Of a DNA stretch of 64,000 nucleotides, positions 16,310 to 25,506 are shown piece by piece; within the stretch, counting starts at the first letter, position 1; each line of letters begins with the position of its first letter. The stretch spans positions 1 to 64,000 of the IMG/VR virus record IMGVR_UViG_3300032174_000002. One strand, written 5' to 3'. Under the pieces are notes generated by a model. That model did no database searches. It saw only the letters and a program-made list of their open reading frames with translations, and was not told the origin of the DNA. This DNA is from a virus. The position numbers were made by a program, and so were the translations under genes.

Positions 16310-16736
16310 GGTGCCCCTGGCGCAGCGCGCCGACGATCTCCGCTTCCAGGTTCGACCGCGCCCACCGCAGCACTCCAAGCGCCGCGGCCCAGGTGCGCGG
16401 CACGGCATCCGCGGCCCGCTTGCCCTCCCCGTAGCGCTCGTACGCCCGGCGCAGGATCTCCCGGCAGTCGTAGCGCGATACCCCGAACATCTCCCCGCAG
16501 CGCTCGAGGACGCAGATCGGGCAGCCGACGCCGTGGCTGCACTCGACGTAAGCCAGGCGCAGGAGGACCGCGGCGATAGCGACCTCGACGGTGGCCAGCT
16601 TGGCGGCGAGCGGGTTGTCGGCGTACCGCTGGCGCAGTTCGGTCGGCGCTGCCGCGGTGGCAAGTTGGGCGCCTTCAGTCGGACCGGCGCCAATGCGATT
16701 CGACGACGGCACGCCCCATGGCGTCAGTCGGCCCAC
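16299..16736 (-). CDS. Protein of unknown function
   Basis: 145 residues from GTG. Contains a Cys/His group (ECSHGVGCPICVLERCG) that may bind a metal, followed by an amphipathic helix with YDCREILRRAYERYGEG. No family recognised. Confidence 0.55.
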   Translation of the reverse strand: MGRLTPWGVPSSNRIGAGPTEGAQLATAAAPTELRQRYADNPLAAKLATVEVAIAAVLLRLAYVECSHGVGCPICVLERCGEMFGVSRYDCREILRRAYERYGEGKRAADAVPRTWAAALGVLRWARSNLEAEIVGALRQGHHAG

Positions 16737-16740
16737 GGCA

Positions 16741-16902
16741 TCAGGGTCCGACGATGCCGAGCGCGTGCCGCTCGAAGATCAGCAGCAGCACCAGGATGAT
16801 GAAGATGATCCATCCGATCGCGGCGCGCACGGTCAGGGCGCCCTCGGTCGGGCAGTGGGCCATGAAGAAGAATGCGAGGAGGAGGATGCAGAGGTACAAC
16901 AT
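16741..16902 (-). CDS. Small two-helix membrane protein
   Basis: 53 residues with two hydrophobic segments (YLCILLLAFFFMAHC and WIIFIILVLLLIF). Short phage membrane proteins of this kind may act as holins or in superinfection control, but position within head genes does not favour either. Confidence 0.6.
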   Translation of the reverse strand: MLYLCILLLAFFFMAHCPTEGALTVRAAIGWIIFIILVLLLIFERHALGIVGP

Positions 16903-16922
16903 CGCGCAGTTCCTTTCTCGGG

Positions 16923-17567
16923 TCAGGGTCCGCCGACGCCGGCGGGGAAGGTCATGTCGGTGCCGTCGTCCATGCGGGCCTTGAGCAGGCGCCCCTCTGG
17001 CGACACCTCGGTCACGCGACCTCGCCGCGGGCCGGCCGTGCCGCCGGTCACCTCGAGCGGATCGCCCGGAAGCCAGCCGGGTCCGGCAGCGCCGTGCGCG
17101 GCTTCGGGTGGCGCCGTGCGCATCCGGCGCCGCGCCCGCTTCGCCGCCTTCCCGCCCCGGGCCTTGTCGGTCCGGCGCACCGCTCCGTCCTTGCCGACCA
17201 CGTACTGCGCGCCGCTCTGAGACCGGAACCGCTGGCCGGACGTCCGCGGAACCTTGGCGATCGCCGCCTCGATCTCGATCGGGACGGAGCCGTCGCGGCG
17301 TGGCCTCTCGGCGCTCGGTGCGGCTCGGTGGCTCACGGCGACGAAGGCGGGGGCGGCCTTGCGGAGCCGGTCGCGGGCCTCGGCTGGCGTCTCGCGGCGT
17401 GGCCTGGGGATGTACTTCTCCGGCGCTAGGCCCAGCATCTCCATGACCCGCTCGTCCGCTTGCCGGCGGTCCAGCTCGATGCGGCCCAGCGCCCTCTCGC
17501 TGGCGCGGAGCTGGGCCTGGCCGAGGCGCTCGGAGCGCTTCAATTCTGCTGCTCCTCGGGTCGCCAT
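16923..17567 (-). CDS. Basic protein of unknown function
   Basis: 214 residues, rich in Arg/Ala/Gly with a long coiled-coil-like N-terminus. The last 60 residues look like a small beta barrel (WLPGDPLEVTGGTAGPRRGR, then EGRLLKARMDDGTDM), reminiscent of KOW/SH3-like folds. Encoded directly after the portal. Confidence 0.6.
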   Translation of the reverse strand: MATRGAAELKRSERLGQAQLRASERALGRIELDRRQADERVMEMLGLAPEKYIPRPRRETPAEARDRLRKAAPAFVAVSHRAAPSAERPRRDGSVPIEIEAAIAKVPRTSGQRFRSQSGAQYVVGKDGAVRRTDKARGGKAAKRARRRMRTAPPEAAHGAAGPGWLPGDPLEVTGGTAGPRRGRVTEVSPEGRLLKARMDDGTDMTFPAGVGGP

Positions 17568-17608
17568 TCCAGCCGCCCATTACCGATATCGTAGGGCCGG
17601 GTGTACAT
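17540..17608 (-). CDS. Possible 22-residue leader peptide
   Basis: ATG 17608 follows GGTGGAG at good distance; the peptide MYTRPYDIGNGRLEWRPEEQ ends inside the next gene's start region. It bridges the portal stop and the gene at 17567. Could couple their translation or be chance. Confidence 0.35.
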   Translation of the reverse strand: MYTRPYDIGNGRLEWRPEEQQN

Positions 17609-17626
17609 CTACTCCACCCTCTCCGG

Positions 17627-19297
17627 CTAGATCCGCCCACCCGCCGCCCCGCTGGCCTTGTGCCAGCCCTGCCCGCGCTGCTTCTTGACCACCAGCCGCC
17701 GCTGGCCGCCCCTGCCGGTCTGCCACTCGTACCGCTGCCGCTCCACCATCTCTCCCGCGCCCTCGGGCAGCCGGTCCGCGATCCGCTTCCGCCGCAGGCC
17801 GTGCAGCTCGCGAAGCGCCTTGGCGGTGGCGGCCGCGAGCGCTCCAACATCGCCGCCGGCGGCGTCCGCCTGCGGATCCGGCACCGCTCTCGGGTCGCCG
17901 GGCGGCGGCTTGATTCCTGGCCCCGCTGCGAACGGCTCCAACCCGCCGCGGCGCCCGACCGTCGCGGCCCCGGACAGGTCGCGCTTGAGCGGCACCAGCG
18001 AGCCGAGGATGAAGGCCACGTCGCCGCCCTCCTGGTTCGAGACCGGGAGATCGAGCAGCGTCAGGGCGTCGTTCAGCGGCACGCCGCTCTGGACCGCGTC
18101 CTTGAGCGCCGTCAGCTTCTTGCCGATGTCGTCGCGCAGCGCGATGATCCCCGAGGTGTCGTAGGTGATGTAGCGGGTGCGCTGCTCCTCGCGGCCGATC
18201 AGCGAGAGATTGAGCGCCTCCCGGATGATGTCGATCAGCGGCATCACGGCGAAGTGGTACATCGCCCGGTGGGCCAGCTCGCTGTTTGCGTACGTCTTCC
18301 CGGCGCGGTCGAACATCGCCGGATCGATGTGGAGGACCATGGCGAACTCGTCGCGCAGGACACCGCGAGAGTCGATCCAATCCATCTCGCTGGGTTTCAT
18401 GCCGAGCGCTTCCCACTTGACGTCGCCCCCGGTGACGAACGGCAGGCCACGCTTGTCCGGCCCGACGTAGGCGTCGTAGATCTCCGAGCGCCAGGCCTCG
18501 AGGCCCTCCTCGCCCTGCATGAAGTCCTTCGCCGAGAACATGCCCGCCGGCACGCCCAGGTTCTTGGCGATCGCCCGCTGGGCGTCGACCATGGCGTTGT
18601 CGGCATCGATCCCGCGCGCCAAGACCTTCAAGGGGGCCGCCCCCCAATACGGGTTGATCGGATCCTCCATCATCGAATGGATCAGATCCTCCGCCCGCCA
18701 CACCCGCCGGTTCGCGCCGTCCCAGTAGAGGTAGCCCAGGATCCATTCGGTGGGGTGCGGGATCGGCTGGACGAAGACCGGCGACTCCGGCCACAGCTCG
18801 AGGACCTTGCCGCGGTCCCGGCCGCGGGCGTCAGGGTCGGGGTTCTCGAAATACTTGCCCCAGAGCCCGTTGCCGCCGCAGAGCATGTGGAGGACCTTGC
18901 GGTAGACGATGCGCCCCCGGCTCATCTTTGGGTTCGGCCGCTCGAGCAGGTTCTCGAGGTCGGAGTCCTCGACCGGCTCCCAGCCGCCGTCATCGGCCAG
19001 CTTCTGCTCGATCCAGGGGATGCCGGAGGCCAGCGTGGCGATGCGCGAGGCGCCGGCGTAGAAGACGCTCGAGGCGTAGTAGCCCTCCCGGACGCCCTTC
19101 TCCGTGTTCCATTCGGGGTAGATCGGGATCCCCGGCCAGAACGGGTAGGAGACGTGCCGGGGGTCGTAGGGCGCCACGACCGGCTGCGGCCAGGAGTAGG
19201 CATCGACGCCGCTGTACAGCGACACCAGGCCGCCGGCGTTGGCGCTGGCCGGGTAGGAGCCGGAGGCCGGCGGGAGCATGAGTTGGGAGCCGGCCAT
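17627..19297 (-). CDS. Portal protein, HK97 family
   Basis: 556 residues. Family features are the N-terminal wing (ASSVFYAGASRIATLASGIP), DLENLLERPNPKMSRGRIVY, SMMEDPINPYWGAAPLKVLA, and the clip/stem helices with LRDEFAMVLHIDPAMFDRAG. The C-terminal 110 residues are Pro/Gly/Arg-rich, a longer tail than usual. Twelve copies should form the DNA entry ring. It is encoded between large terminase and minor head protein as expected. Confidence 0.92.
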   Translation of the reverse strand: MAGSQLMLPPASGSYPASANAGGLVSLYSGVDAYSWPQPVVAPYDPRHVSYPFWPGIPIYPEWNTEKGVREGYYASSVFYAGASRIATLASGIPWIEQKLADDGGWEPVEDSDLENLLERPNPKMSRGRIVYRKVLHMLCGGNGLWGKYFENPDPDARGRDRGKVLELWPESPVFVQPIPHPTEWILGYLYWDGANRRVWRAEDLIHSMMEDPINPYWGAAPLKVLARGIDADNAMVDAQRAIAKNLGVPAGMFSAKDFMQGEEGLEAWRSEIYDAYVGPDKRGLPFVTGGDVKWEALGMKPSEMDWIDSRGVLRDEFAMVLHIDPAMFDRAGKTYANSELAHRAMYHFAVMPLIDIIREALNLSLIGREEQRTRYITYDTSGIIALRDDIGKKLTALKDAVQSGVPLNDALTLLDLPVSNQEGGDVAFILGSLVPLKRDLSGAATVGRRGGLEPFAAGPGIKPPPGDPRAVPDPQADAAGGDVGALAAATAKALRELHGLRRKRIADRLPEGAGEMVERQRYEWQTGRGGQRRLVVKKQRGQGWHKASGAAGGRI

Positions 19298-19441
19298 CAG
19301 ACGACCTCGAGCACCGTGGCTGGCCGGGGCGGCAGAAGCTGCGAGAAGGAAGCGGGCGGAACCATCTTGGCCGTCGAGCGGAGGGAGCGCGAGTTGCCGC
19401 GAGGGCGGCAGGCCGACGAGTCGGGGTGATGGCGCTCTCCA

Positions 19442-20242
19442 CTAGACGGCGCCATCGGGACCGCCCATGAGGAAGAGATGCTGGAAACGTGGCGTGGCTG
19501 GCCGGGGAGTTGGCCGGAGGCGCTGCATCGGGCCGCTGATAACTACGTGGGCTGCCCTGGCGAGCGCCGCGAGCGTGGCCGAGTCAAGTGGGGCAGGGTG
19601 CAGGGTCAGCGTCGCACGCTCGACCTTGACCTCCGGGAGGCTTTCCAGCCGGCGCACCTCCTCCACGGGGAGGTAGCCAGCAGGTGACGGGCCGGCAGCG
19701 CCGCAGTCGTTCCTGCGGAGCAGCGTGATCCATCGCAACAGGGCCGCCGCGTGGCGCCAGCTCTCCTGGTAGCGGGGGTCGTTCAGGTCGCCGGGGCGCT
19801 CGTAGGCGTGCTTGCGGCACGCCCGGCGGACCTCATCCAGGTAGGCGTTCGCCGCGGCCGGCATTTCCTGCGCCGCCGCGTCGTCCATGCCGCGCACGAG
19901 GAGGCGCGCTAGCTGGTGGAAGCGCGCCGCCTTCGGCATCTTGGCGCCGTAGCCCTCGGCGATCACCTCCCAGGGCGGCCGGTTGATCCCGAGGACGGAG
20001 CGCTGCCGATCGAGCATGAGGTTGCAGGCCCGGCAGCACCACTCGCCAGCGCCCCAGGGCCAGCAGCGGTATCCCCGCGCCTCTTCGCCACCGCAGGAGG
20101 CGCAGTAGGTCGCCTGGTCAAGGTCGGGGCGTATCGGGTGCAGCGAGGCGTTGAACAGGCGCCAGATCGCTCCGCCCGGCAGCTCGACATAGAGGTCGCC
20201 GCCGGGGGTGACGTAGCGGTTGGGGCTGTCAGGCGAAGGCAA
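19442..20242 (-). CDS. Zinc-finger-containing protein of unknown function
   Basis: 266 residues from a TTG start. A Cys cluster near residues 45-75 (CASCGGEEARGYRC, then CCRACN) suggests zinc binding. The remaining helical region has no recognised family. The 144 bp between this gene and the portal start hold no convincing gene. Confidence 0.6.
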   Translation of the reverse strand: MPSPDSPNRYVTPGGDLYVELPGGAIWRLFNASLHPIRPDLDQATYCASCGGEEARGYRCWPWGAGEWCCRACNLMLDRQRSVLGINRPPWEVIAEGYGAKMPKAARFHQLARLLVRGMDDAAAQEMPAAANAYLDEVRRACRKHAYERPGDLNDPRYQESWRHAAALLRWITLLRRNDCGAAGPSPAGYLPVEEVRRLESLPEVKVERATLTLHPAPLDSATLAALARAAHVVISGPMQRLRPTPRPATPRFQHLFLMGGPDGAV

Positions 20243-20465
20243 CCGGCACCTCGATCTCGTTGCCGTCGTAGAGCAGGCGCACCACGCGCATCGGGGCGCC
20301 GTAGATGTGCCAGCACCCGGCCTGAAAGCCGAAGAGGTACGGGACCATGATCTGTCGCTTGAGAGGGAGCTTGCGGAAGTCGACCACCGGCGCGCGATAG
20401 GGCGGTCCCGCGCTGCCGGTCAGGGTCCTTTCGTGGGCGGCGAGCACCGCGGCCAGGCTGGTCAT
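20229..20465 (-). CDS. Protein of unknown function
   Basis: 78 residues from ATG 20465. Aromatic-rich centre (QIMVPYLFGFQAGCWHIYGA). Overlaps both neighbours. Confidence 0.6.
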   Translation of the reverse strand: MTSLAAVLAAHERTLTGSAGPPYRAPVVDFRKLPLKRQIMVPYLFGFQAGCWHIYGAPMRVVRLLYDGNEIEVPVAFA

Positions 20466-20587
20466 CCGGCGTCCACCGCGGCCGACTCGGCCGGTTCGGA
20501 CCGCTCCGGCTCCGGGTCCGCGGAAGAGGCGGTTGGCGCCCACGAAGTGGGTGGCAAGCCCTCACGCCGTGTCGGCTGGCGGGTCAT
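20462..20587 (-). CDS. 41-residue acidic peptide
   Basis: Starts MTRQPTRREGLPPTS and becomes Glu/Ser/Pro-rich. Supported by the ATGA overlap with the next gene and high G/C at third codon positions. Confidence 0.45.
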   Translation of the reverse strand: MTRQPTRREGLPPTSWAPTASSADPEPERSEPAESAAVDAG

Positions 20588-20598
20588 CGCGTCGGGAA

Positions 20599-20817
20599 TC
20601 ATAGCACCGTCGCCGCGCCGAGGTCGGACTCGAAGCCCTCCTCCTCGGCGGCCAGGGCTTCCAGGGCCACAGACCGGAGCGGGAACTCGCGGGAGAGGAG
20701 GACTAGCAGCAGCGGGTCCCGCCTGCCGGTCGGCGCCAGGTTGTCGAGCGCCCGGAGCCGGTCGACCATGGCGGCATCCCAGGGGACGACCAGGAGGAAA
20801 CCGCGGCGGCGCTTCAT
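20599..20817 (-). CDS. Protein of unknown function
   Basis: 72 residues with hydrophobic strands (RRGFLLVVPWDAAMVDRLRA) and an acidic C-terminus. No family recognised. Confidence 0.55.
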   Translation of the reverse strand: MKRRRGFLLVVPWDAAMVDRLRALDNLAPTGRRDPLLLVLLSREFPLRSVALEALAAEEEGFESDLGAATVL

Positions 20818-21255
20818 CTACCCATGGGATGGAAGCGCGGGAAGCGGCGGGACGGGCTTCCGTTCGCTGGCGAGCTTCCAGGCCTCCTGCTGCTCACCGG
20901 CAAGCCAGTCAGGGCGCCCGGCCTGCCTTACCGCTTCCGCCGCCGTGCGATAGCGCCCTGCCTCCAATGCCGCATACTGCTCGCGCTCGCCGGCCCTGCG
21001 TTCCAGCAGTTGCGCCTGAAGCTCGGCCACTTCGGCAAGGGAGGGACCTGGCGGTGGGTTTTGGAAACCGCCGATGGTTCCGTCTGGCCGGTGCACCTCG
21101 ACGGTCAGCGGTGTCGTCGTGCTTGCCGGCACCCACGCGCCCGGACCTCGATGCAGAAAGTGCATCGCCAGGGCGTCGGCCGCCATTGCGTCCTTCGCTC
21201 TGGCGTAAAGCTCTCCGTTGATGCGGACCTCGTACGGAAGATCGTCCTTGTCCAT
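20818..21255 (-). CDS. Protein of unknown function
   Basis: 145 residues from ATG 21255. The N-terminal half resembles a small fold starting DDLPYEVRINGELYARAKDA; the C-terminal half is a charged helix that may be a coiled coil. The start directly follows the previous gene's terminator-free 29-bp gap. Confidence 0.6.
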   Translation of the reverse strand: MDKDDLPYEVRINGELYARAKDAMAADALAMHFLHRGPGAWVPASTTTPLTVEVHRPDGTIGGFQNPPPGPSLAEVAELQAQLLERRAGEREQYAALEAGRYRTAAEAVRQAGRPDWLAGEQQEAWKLASERKPVPPLPALPSHG

Positions 21256-21284
21256 CTGCCTCCCCCTCTTGTTCCTGAAGATCC

Positions 21285-21707
21285 TCACCGCCGCCCCGTC
21301 TTCGGCCGGCCCCCGGTGAGCGCCAGCACCTCCTCTGGCGATATCGGCTCGCCCGACAGCTCCGCCGCCGCCCGGGCCTTCTGCTGCGCCAGCTCTGCCA
21401 CCCGGGCACGCTCCTTGTCCTCGGCCTTGACCGCGCCGGCGACGCCCGCCCCGGCCTGCCGCGCCCGCGCCGCCTGGACCGCATCGCCCATCCATTTCAC
21501 CGATGCCCAGCCCCGCCACAGCACGATCGCGTGCGGCCGGTAGCCCGCCAGCCCGAGGAGCAGCAAGCCCCCCGAGAGCGGCCACAGCCAGGTCGCCCGA
21601 AAGGCCCAGGCAAGCCCCCAGGTCGCCAGCCCCCAGCCGGCCAGGAAGGCGGCCAGGGTGAGGGTGGCGGCACGGCTGCCAGTGGCGAGGAGGCGGGGGA
21701 AGGGCAT
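21285..21707 (-). CDS. Membrane protein with cytoplasmic coiled coil
   Basis: 140 residues. Two transmembrane helices (LTLAAFLAGWGLATWGLAWA and WPLSGGLLLLGLAGY) precede a charged helix of about 60 residues. It may anchor a process at the membrane during packaging or act in superinfection; unknown. Confidence 0.6.
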   Translation of the reverse strand: MPFPRLLATGSRAATLTLAAFLAGWGLATWGLAWAFRATWLWPLSGGLLLLGLAGYRPHAIVLWRGWASVKWMGDAVQAARARQAGAGVAGAVKAEDKERARVAELAQQKARAAAELSGEPISPEEVLALTGGRPKTGRR

Positions 21708-22231
21708 CAGATCGGCATGCGGTGGCCGGCCGCGCGCGCGTGGTCCAGACTGCGGATATGCCCAGCCGTCTCGCTCTCCGAAAGCCTGTCATTGGCGTCC
21801 GCCAGCGCTTCGAGGTGGGCGGCGTGGCCGCTCAGGCTTCGCGCCAAGCACCGCGCATCGCGGTAGTCGTCGCCCGAGGCGCGCCCCTCCCCGAGGATTG
21901 ACTCGAAGCGGCCAAGGATCGCATCGAGTTCCCGCTCGGCTCTTGCCGCAGCCGCGATCATGGCTCGCCTCGTCGCCGGCGTCGCCCGCGCCTCGGCCGC
22001 CGCGATCTCTCGCTCCACCGAGTCCATGGGAGCCTGCTCCGGTGCGGCGGCGTCCGCCGTGGTCCTCCACAGCTCGGCGACGTTTCCCCAGGCAATCAGC
22101 CTGGTGCCGCCAACGATCACGCCGAGAAACGCGCCGTGCATGTCGGAGAGGATGCGGCACTCACCCTCCACGAGCCTGCCGGCTCTCGTGTGTACCTCGC
22201 CGGCAAAGGGCTCCCGCCAGTCGTCCGTCAT
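21707..22231 (-). CDS. Protein of unknown function
   Basis: 174 residues. A small beta domain at the N-terminus (ILSDMHGAFLGVIVGGTRLI) is followed by a long Ala/Arg helix. Coupled to the next gene. Confidence 0.6.
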   Translation of the reverse strand: MTDDWREPFAGEVHTRAGRLVEGECRILSDMHGAFLGVIVGGTRLIAWGNVAELWRTTADAAAPEQAPMDSVEREIAAAEARATPATRRAMIAAAARAERELDAILGRFESILGEGRASGDDYRDARCLARSLSGHAAHLEALADANDRLSESETAGHIRSLDHARAAGHRMPI

Positions 22232-22235
22232 CTGC

Positions 22236-23720
22236 CTACCCTCCCTGCGCCGCTCTCGGCGCTGCTCGGCCGAAGCTGTAGTGCCTCGACGCCTTGGGGC
22301 TCAGCCCGGCAAGCTCGAACATCAGCCACGTAGCAGCATCTAAACGATTGGGGCTCGCCTCGCCGCGCTTGCCGGTGTACGACAGCATCTCATCTTCCAG
22401 CTTTCGGAGATGGTCGTAGGTGTAGAGCCGCTTCTTCGGGTCCCACTTCGCGACGTGGTGGACGCGCCCCTGCTCGTAGAGGGCAGACACCGGCTCGGCC
22501 CGCGCCATCTTGTTGACCGCGGCGTGGACCTTGCGGACGGGGAGGTTGATGTTCGCGCCGCGGAGCGTCGACTCCACCAGGTCGCCGCCGTTGTTCACCT
22601 CGGCCACCAGGCGGTCGCCAGCGATCTCCGCCATCAGCGCCGCGGCCGAGCTCGCCCAGGCCTCGGCCGGCATCACGCCGGACCAGTCGTCGGTGATGTA
22701 GAAGTGGGGCGGCGCCGGCTTGGCGGGAGGGGCCACGGCCCGCGCCAGACCTCGCTTGCCGGCCACGATGCCGCACTCGTCCGACGCCGACGTCGCCGTC
22801 ACCGACGGGTCCAGCCCAACCACCACCCGGTCGATCTCCTCCTCCCACCACTCGCCGTCCTCGCCCGCCGGCGCCTTCACCCGGTGAGCCGGCACTCGCT
22901 CGACTCGGTGGTCGTTGATCATGCCCCAGGTCCAGAGAGCGCCCGGCACGTCCTCGAGGATCTCGGCGGCCAACTCCTGGCGCCCCAGGCGCGTGCCTTC
23001 CATCGGTGCCACGACCTCCTCGATAAACTCGGCCGCCAGGTTGGCCTCGTTCTCCCTGGTATGGCCGCGGGTCACGATCGTGCTGGCCTTGGCCATCAAC
23101 TCGCGAAGCAGCTTGATCGGCTTCGGGGTGGTGGTGATGAGGATCTGCGGCTGGCCCTTGCGGCACATCAGGAGCAGGTTCGACCAGACCTCTTCGAGGC
23201 GCTTGTAGGCGGCGAGCTCGTCCGCCCAGAAGCCGTCGAGGTTGGGGCCGCGGAAGCGGTCCGGTTCGTCGGCGGAGAACAGGTGGGCCTTCGCCCCGTT
23301 GTCCCAGGTGATCGTTCGCTTTGTGGGCTCGTAGCGGGGTCGGAAGGCCGGGTCCGAGCAGGCAAGGATGCCGGTCGGTCCCTCGACCACGACGCCGCGG
23401 AGGTCACCCGCCGTCGGAGCCGACACCCCGAAGCGCTTCCACTCTCCCGCCTCCACCTTGTCGAGGACGGCGTTTGACCCGACTTTCGTCTTTCCCCAGC
23501 CGCGCCCGGCCAGCCACATGAGGATGAAGAACCCGCACGCCGGCAGGAACTGCCCGTTGCTCCGCTCGTCCCGGTCGAGCGTCGGGTTCCGCGGTCGTCC
23601 GGCCCCCTCCTGGCCCACCGCATGCCAGCGCTTCCGCCTCTCGGTGTCGAGAGGAGCGTTCCTGAGCATGAAGAGGCGCCAGAACTCCTGGCGGAGGGGG
23701 ATGGGGGAGAGGGCGGGCAT
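22236..23720 (-). CDS. Terminase large subunit
   Basis: 494 residues from ATG 23720. The ATPase has a Walker A variant AGRGWGKT (71-78) and a Walker B with catalytic Glu in DGFWADELAAY (D167, E168). The RNase H-like nuclease has GLDPSVT, then EVNNGGDLV and NRLDAATW, matching the three acidic clusters. It pumps DNA through the portal and cuts it. It follows a small terminase candidate at 23869. Confidence 0.95.
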   Translation of the reverse strand: MPALSPIPLRQEFWRLFMLRNAPLDTERRKRWHAVGQEGAGRPRNPTLDRDERSNGQFLPACGFFILMWLAGRGWGKTKVGSNAVLDKVEAGEWKRFGVSAPTAGDLRGVVVEGPTGILACSDPAFRPRYEPTKRTITWDNGAKAHLFSADEPDRFRGPNLDGFWADELAAYKRLEEVWSNLLLMCRKGQPQILITTTPKPIKLLRELMAKASTIVTRGHTRENEANLAAEFIEEVVAPMEGTRLGRQELAAEILEDVPGALWTWGMINDHRVERVPAHRVKAPAGEDGEWWEEEIDRVVVGLDPSVTATSASDECGIVAGKRGLARAVAPPAKPAPPHFYITDDWSGVMPAEAWASSAAALMAEIAGDRLVAEVNNGGDLVESTLRGANINLPVRKVHAAVNKMARAEPVSALYEQGRVHHVAKWDPKKRLYTYDHLRKLEDEMLSYTGKRGEASPNRLDAATWLMFELAGLSPKASRHYSFGRAAPRAAQGG

Positions 23721-23728
23721 GGAACCAG

Positions 23729-23869
23729 CTAGCCGTGATCGATGGCGACCACGAAGCGGCGAGGGTCGAGCCCGCGGCACCGATTCGAGAGGGTGGCGAA
23801 CTCGGGCGGCCAAGACCGCACCTCGTCCCTGTCCACGAACCAGTCGGTCACCTCGCGCGTGGTCGCCAT
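23729..23869 (-). CDS. 46-residue protein between terminase genes
   Basis: Starts MATTREVTDWFVDRDEVRSW; acidic and aromatic. The start overlaps the upstream stop (TGATG). No family recognised. Confidence 0.5.
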   Translation of the reverse strand: MATTREVTDWFVDRDEVRSWPPEFATLSNRCRGLDPRRFVVAIDHG

Positions 23870-24813
23870 CAGTTAGCTACCTCCCCCGGCGTCATCACCG
23901 GCGCCATCCGCTTCACGTCCACCAAGAACCTGGAATGCGCCTTGCGCTCCTCTGCCTCCGCGACCTCGGGTGCCAGCATCGCCGCCAACGCCGCCGACTT
24001 CGCGGCCTCGAAGCCGGCCCTGTAGATCCCTGCCTCCACGCTGCCGGGAGGATAGGGCAGCTCGAGCGGGCAGAGCAGCGCCTCCACGGCCGCCTTCGCC
24101 TGCGCCAGCAGCGCTTTGATCGCCGCGGCCTGCTGGTGGAGAGTCTCCTGCACCATATCGGCATACCGGACCACCAGCATCTGCAGCTCCTCGAGCGTCA
24201 GCACCGCCCGGGCCCGGACTGCGATCTTGGTCTCGGTGTCGACCAGGCGGCGGGACGTTTCGATCGTTCGCCGGGCCTCTCCTTCTGCCTGGATCGCGGC
24301 CTGCCGGCGCTGCTCGGCGGTCGCCCCGGCCTCGAGCGCCGCCTCGAGCCGGGCGAGGATGCGGACCGCGGCATCGGGGTCGCCAGCGACAGCTTGGAGC
24401 TCGTCCAGGATCTCCCGGGCCTCGAGCAGCGCGGCGCCGATCGCGGCCACGGCCGCCCCGGAGCCAGTGCGCTTCATCTGCTCCGAGAGCAGGAGGGCGG
24501 CGAGCGCCTTCTCTTCGACCAGCTGCGCGGCCTGGGGGTCGGCGAGCAGGCGCTGGTGGGCCTCCCGCAGCTCTTCCGGGATGGCGAGGGCATACTTGCT
24601 GTACGCACCCGTCTTGTAGTTGCCGTTCGCCGGCCCGACCGGGTTTCGACCGCCGTGGCGCCAACAGCGGTCCCTGCCGGGCTCGCAGGGCTTCTTGCAT
24701 GGCGTCCCGCCTGGGATGCCGCGGCGGGCGTGACCTTTGATGGGGAAGTTGCAGCGGGGGCGCCCCCCTAATTTCAGAGCGCGGTCCTGCGGTTCGGAGC
24801 CTGGATCTGCCAT
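23869..24813 (-). CDS. Terminase small subunit candidate
   Basis: 314 residues. The N-terminus carries the pattern typical of many small terminase-type phage proteins: two Cys pairs, CWRHGGRNPVGPANGNYKTG and AYSKYA. The rest is long Ala/Glu/Arg helices suited to oligomerisation. Encoded one small gene upstream of the large terminase. Confidence 0.65.
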   Translation of the reverse strand: MADPGSEPQDRALKLGGRPRCNFPIKGHARRGIPGGTPCKKPCEPGRDRCWRHGGRNPVGPANGNYKTGAYSKYALAIPEELREAHQRLLADPQAAQLVEEKALAALLLSEQMKRTGSGAAVAAIGAALLEAREILDELQAVAGDPDAAVRILARLEAALEAGATAEQRRQAAIQAEGEARRTIETSRRLVDTETKIAVRARAVLTLEELQMLVVRYADMVQETLHQQAAAIKALLAQAKAAVEALLCPLELPYPPGSVEAGIYRAGFEAAKSAALAAMLAPEVAEAEERKAHSRFLVDVKRMAPVMTPGEVAN

Positions 24814-24837
24814 CCGGTCACCGGCTGCGGAGGCGCC

Positions 24838-25035
24838 CTACGACCATTGGCGCTCGAACTCTTGCCGTCCGGGGTGGCCGGCGGCGCTATCGGCTGCGCA
24901 GTCCCTGTACCCGGCCTCGTGGGACTCATACCAAGTGCCGAGAATGCCGTAGCGGAAGCCATTCTCGCCGGCGAAGCTCAGGAAAGTATCCACCACCGCT
25001 CCTGGCGTTCGCTCGACCATGGTCACCGCGCTCAT
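24838..25035 (-). CDS. Small protein of unknown function
   Basis: 65 residues from ATG 25035, overlapping the upstream stop. Contains VDTFLSFAGENGFRYGILGT and a single Cys. No family recognised. Confidence 0.55.
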   Translation of the reverse strand: MSAVTMVERTPGAVVDTFLSFAGENGFRYGILGTWYESHEAGYRDCAADSAAGHPGRQEFERQWS

Positions 25036-25361
25036 CGCCCGAATCCAGCGCGCGGCGGCCCGATCGAGATGCCCTGCTCGAGATCCCGCAGCCGCACGAA
25101 CGCCGGCGCGCCGTTCTCGCCACTGGCCCACAGCCAGGCCAGCGATTCGTACTCGGTCAGCCAGGGCTCATTCTGTGGGTAGAAGTTACTGCACTCGACG
25201 ATCTTGCTCTGGATCACCGGCGGCGGATGGCCCGCCGCGAGGCACCGCCGGACCGTGTTGCCCCGGCTGTCGCGCTGCGTCCAGCAGGACTTGCAGGAGG
25301 CGCAGAGCGGCAGGGAGAGGTCCTTCGGAGTGGCCTTGTCGATGCGGATGGCGGGTGGCAT
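25032..25361 (-). CDS. Cysteine-cluster protein, possibly zinc or Fe-S binding
   Basis: 109 residues. Four or five Cys (LCASCKSCW, RRCLAAG, ECSNFYP) are spaced as in small metal-binding phage proteins. The C-terminus is mixed. Sits upstream of the small terminase candidate. Confidence 0.6.
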   Translation of the reverse strand: MPPAIRIDKATPKDLSLPLCASCKSCWTQRDSRGNTVRRCLAAGHPPPVIQSKIVECSNFYPQNEPWLTEYESLAWLWASGENGAPAFVRLRDLEQGISIGPPRAGFGR

Positions 25362-25506
25362 GGGCTGGACTGCTTGCCGGGTGGCTCCTTGCCCACGTGG
25401 GGCGGCTCCACGCTACCGAGGTGGCCTGCCGGAGCCCGGCGGCTCCGTGGGGTTCCGGGTGGCTCACCCGGCCGTCGTTGCCGAGGCGACGGGGACGTTC
25501 AAAGGC

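Noticed and set aside
17660-19429. 589-codon plus-strand open frame
   Set aside because: Antisense shadow of the portal gene; composition is Arg/Gly/Pro/Val-biased with no domain.
19298-19441. 22-residue leader before the portal gene
   Set aside because: ATG near 19363 overlaps the portal start but has no SD; evidence too weak to list.
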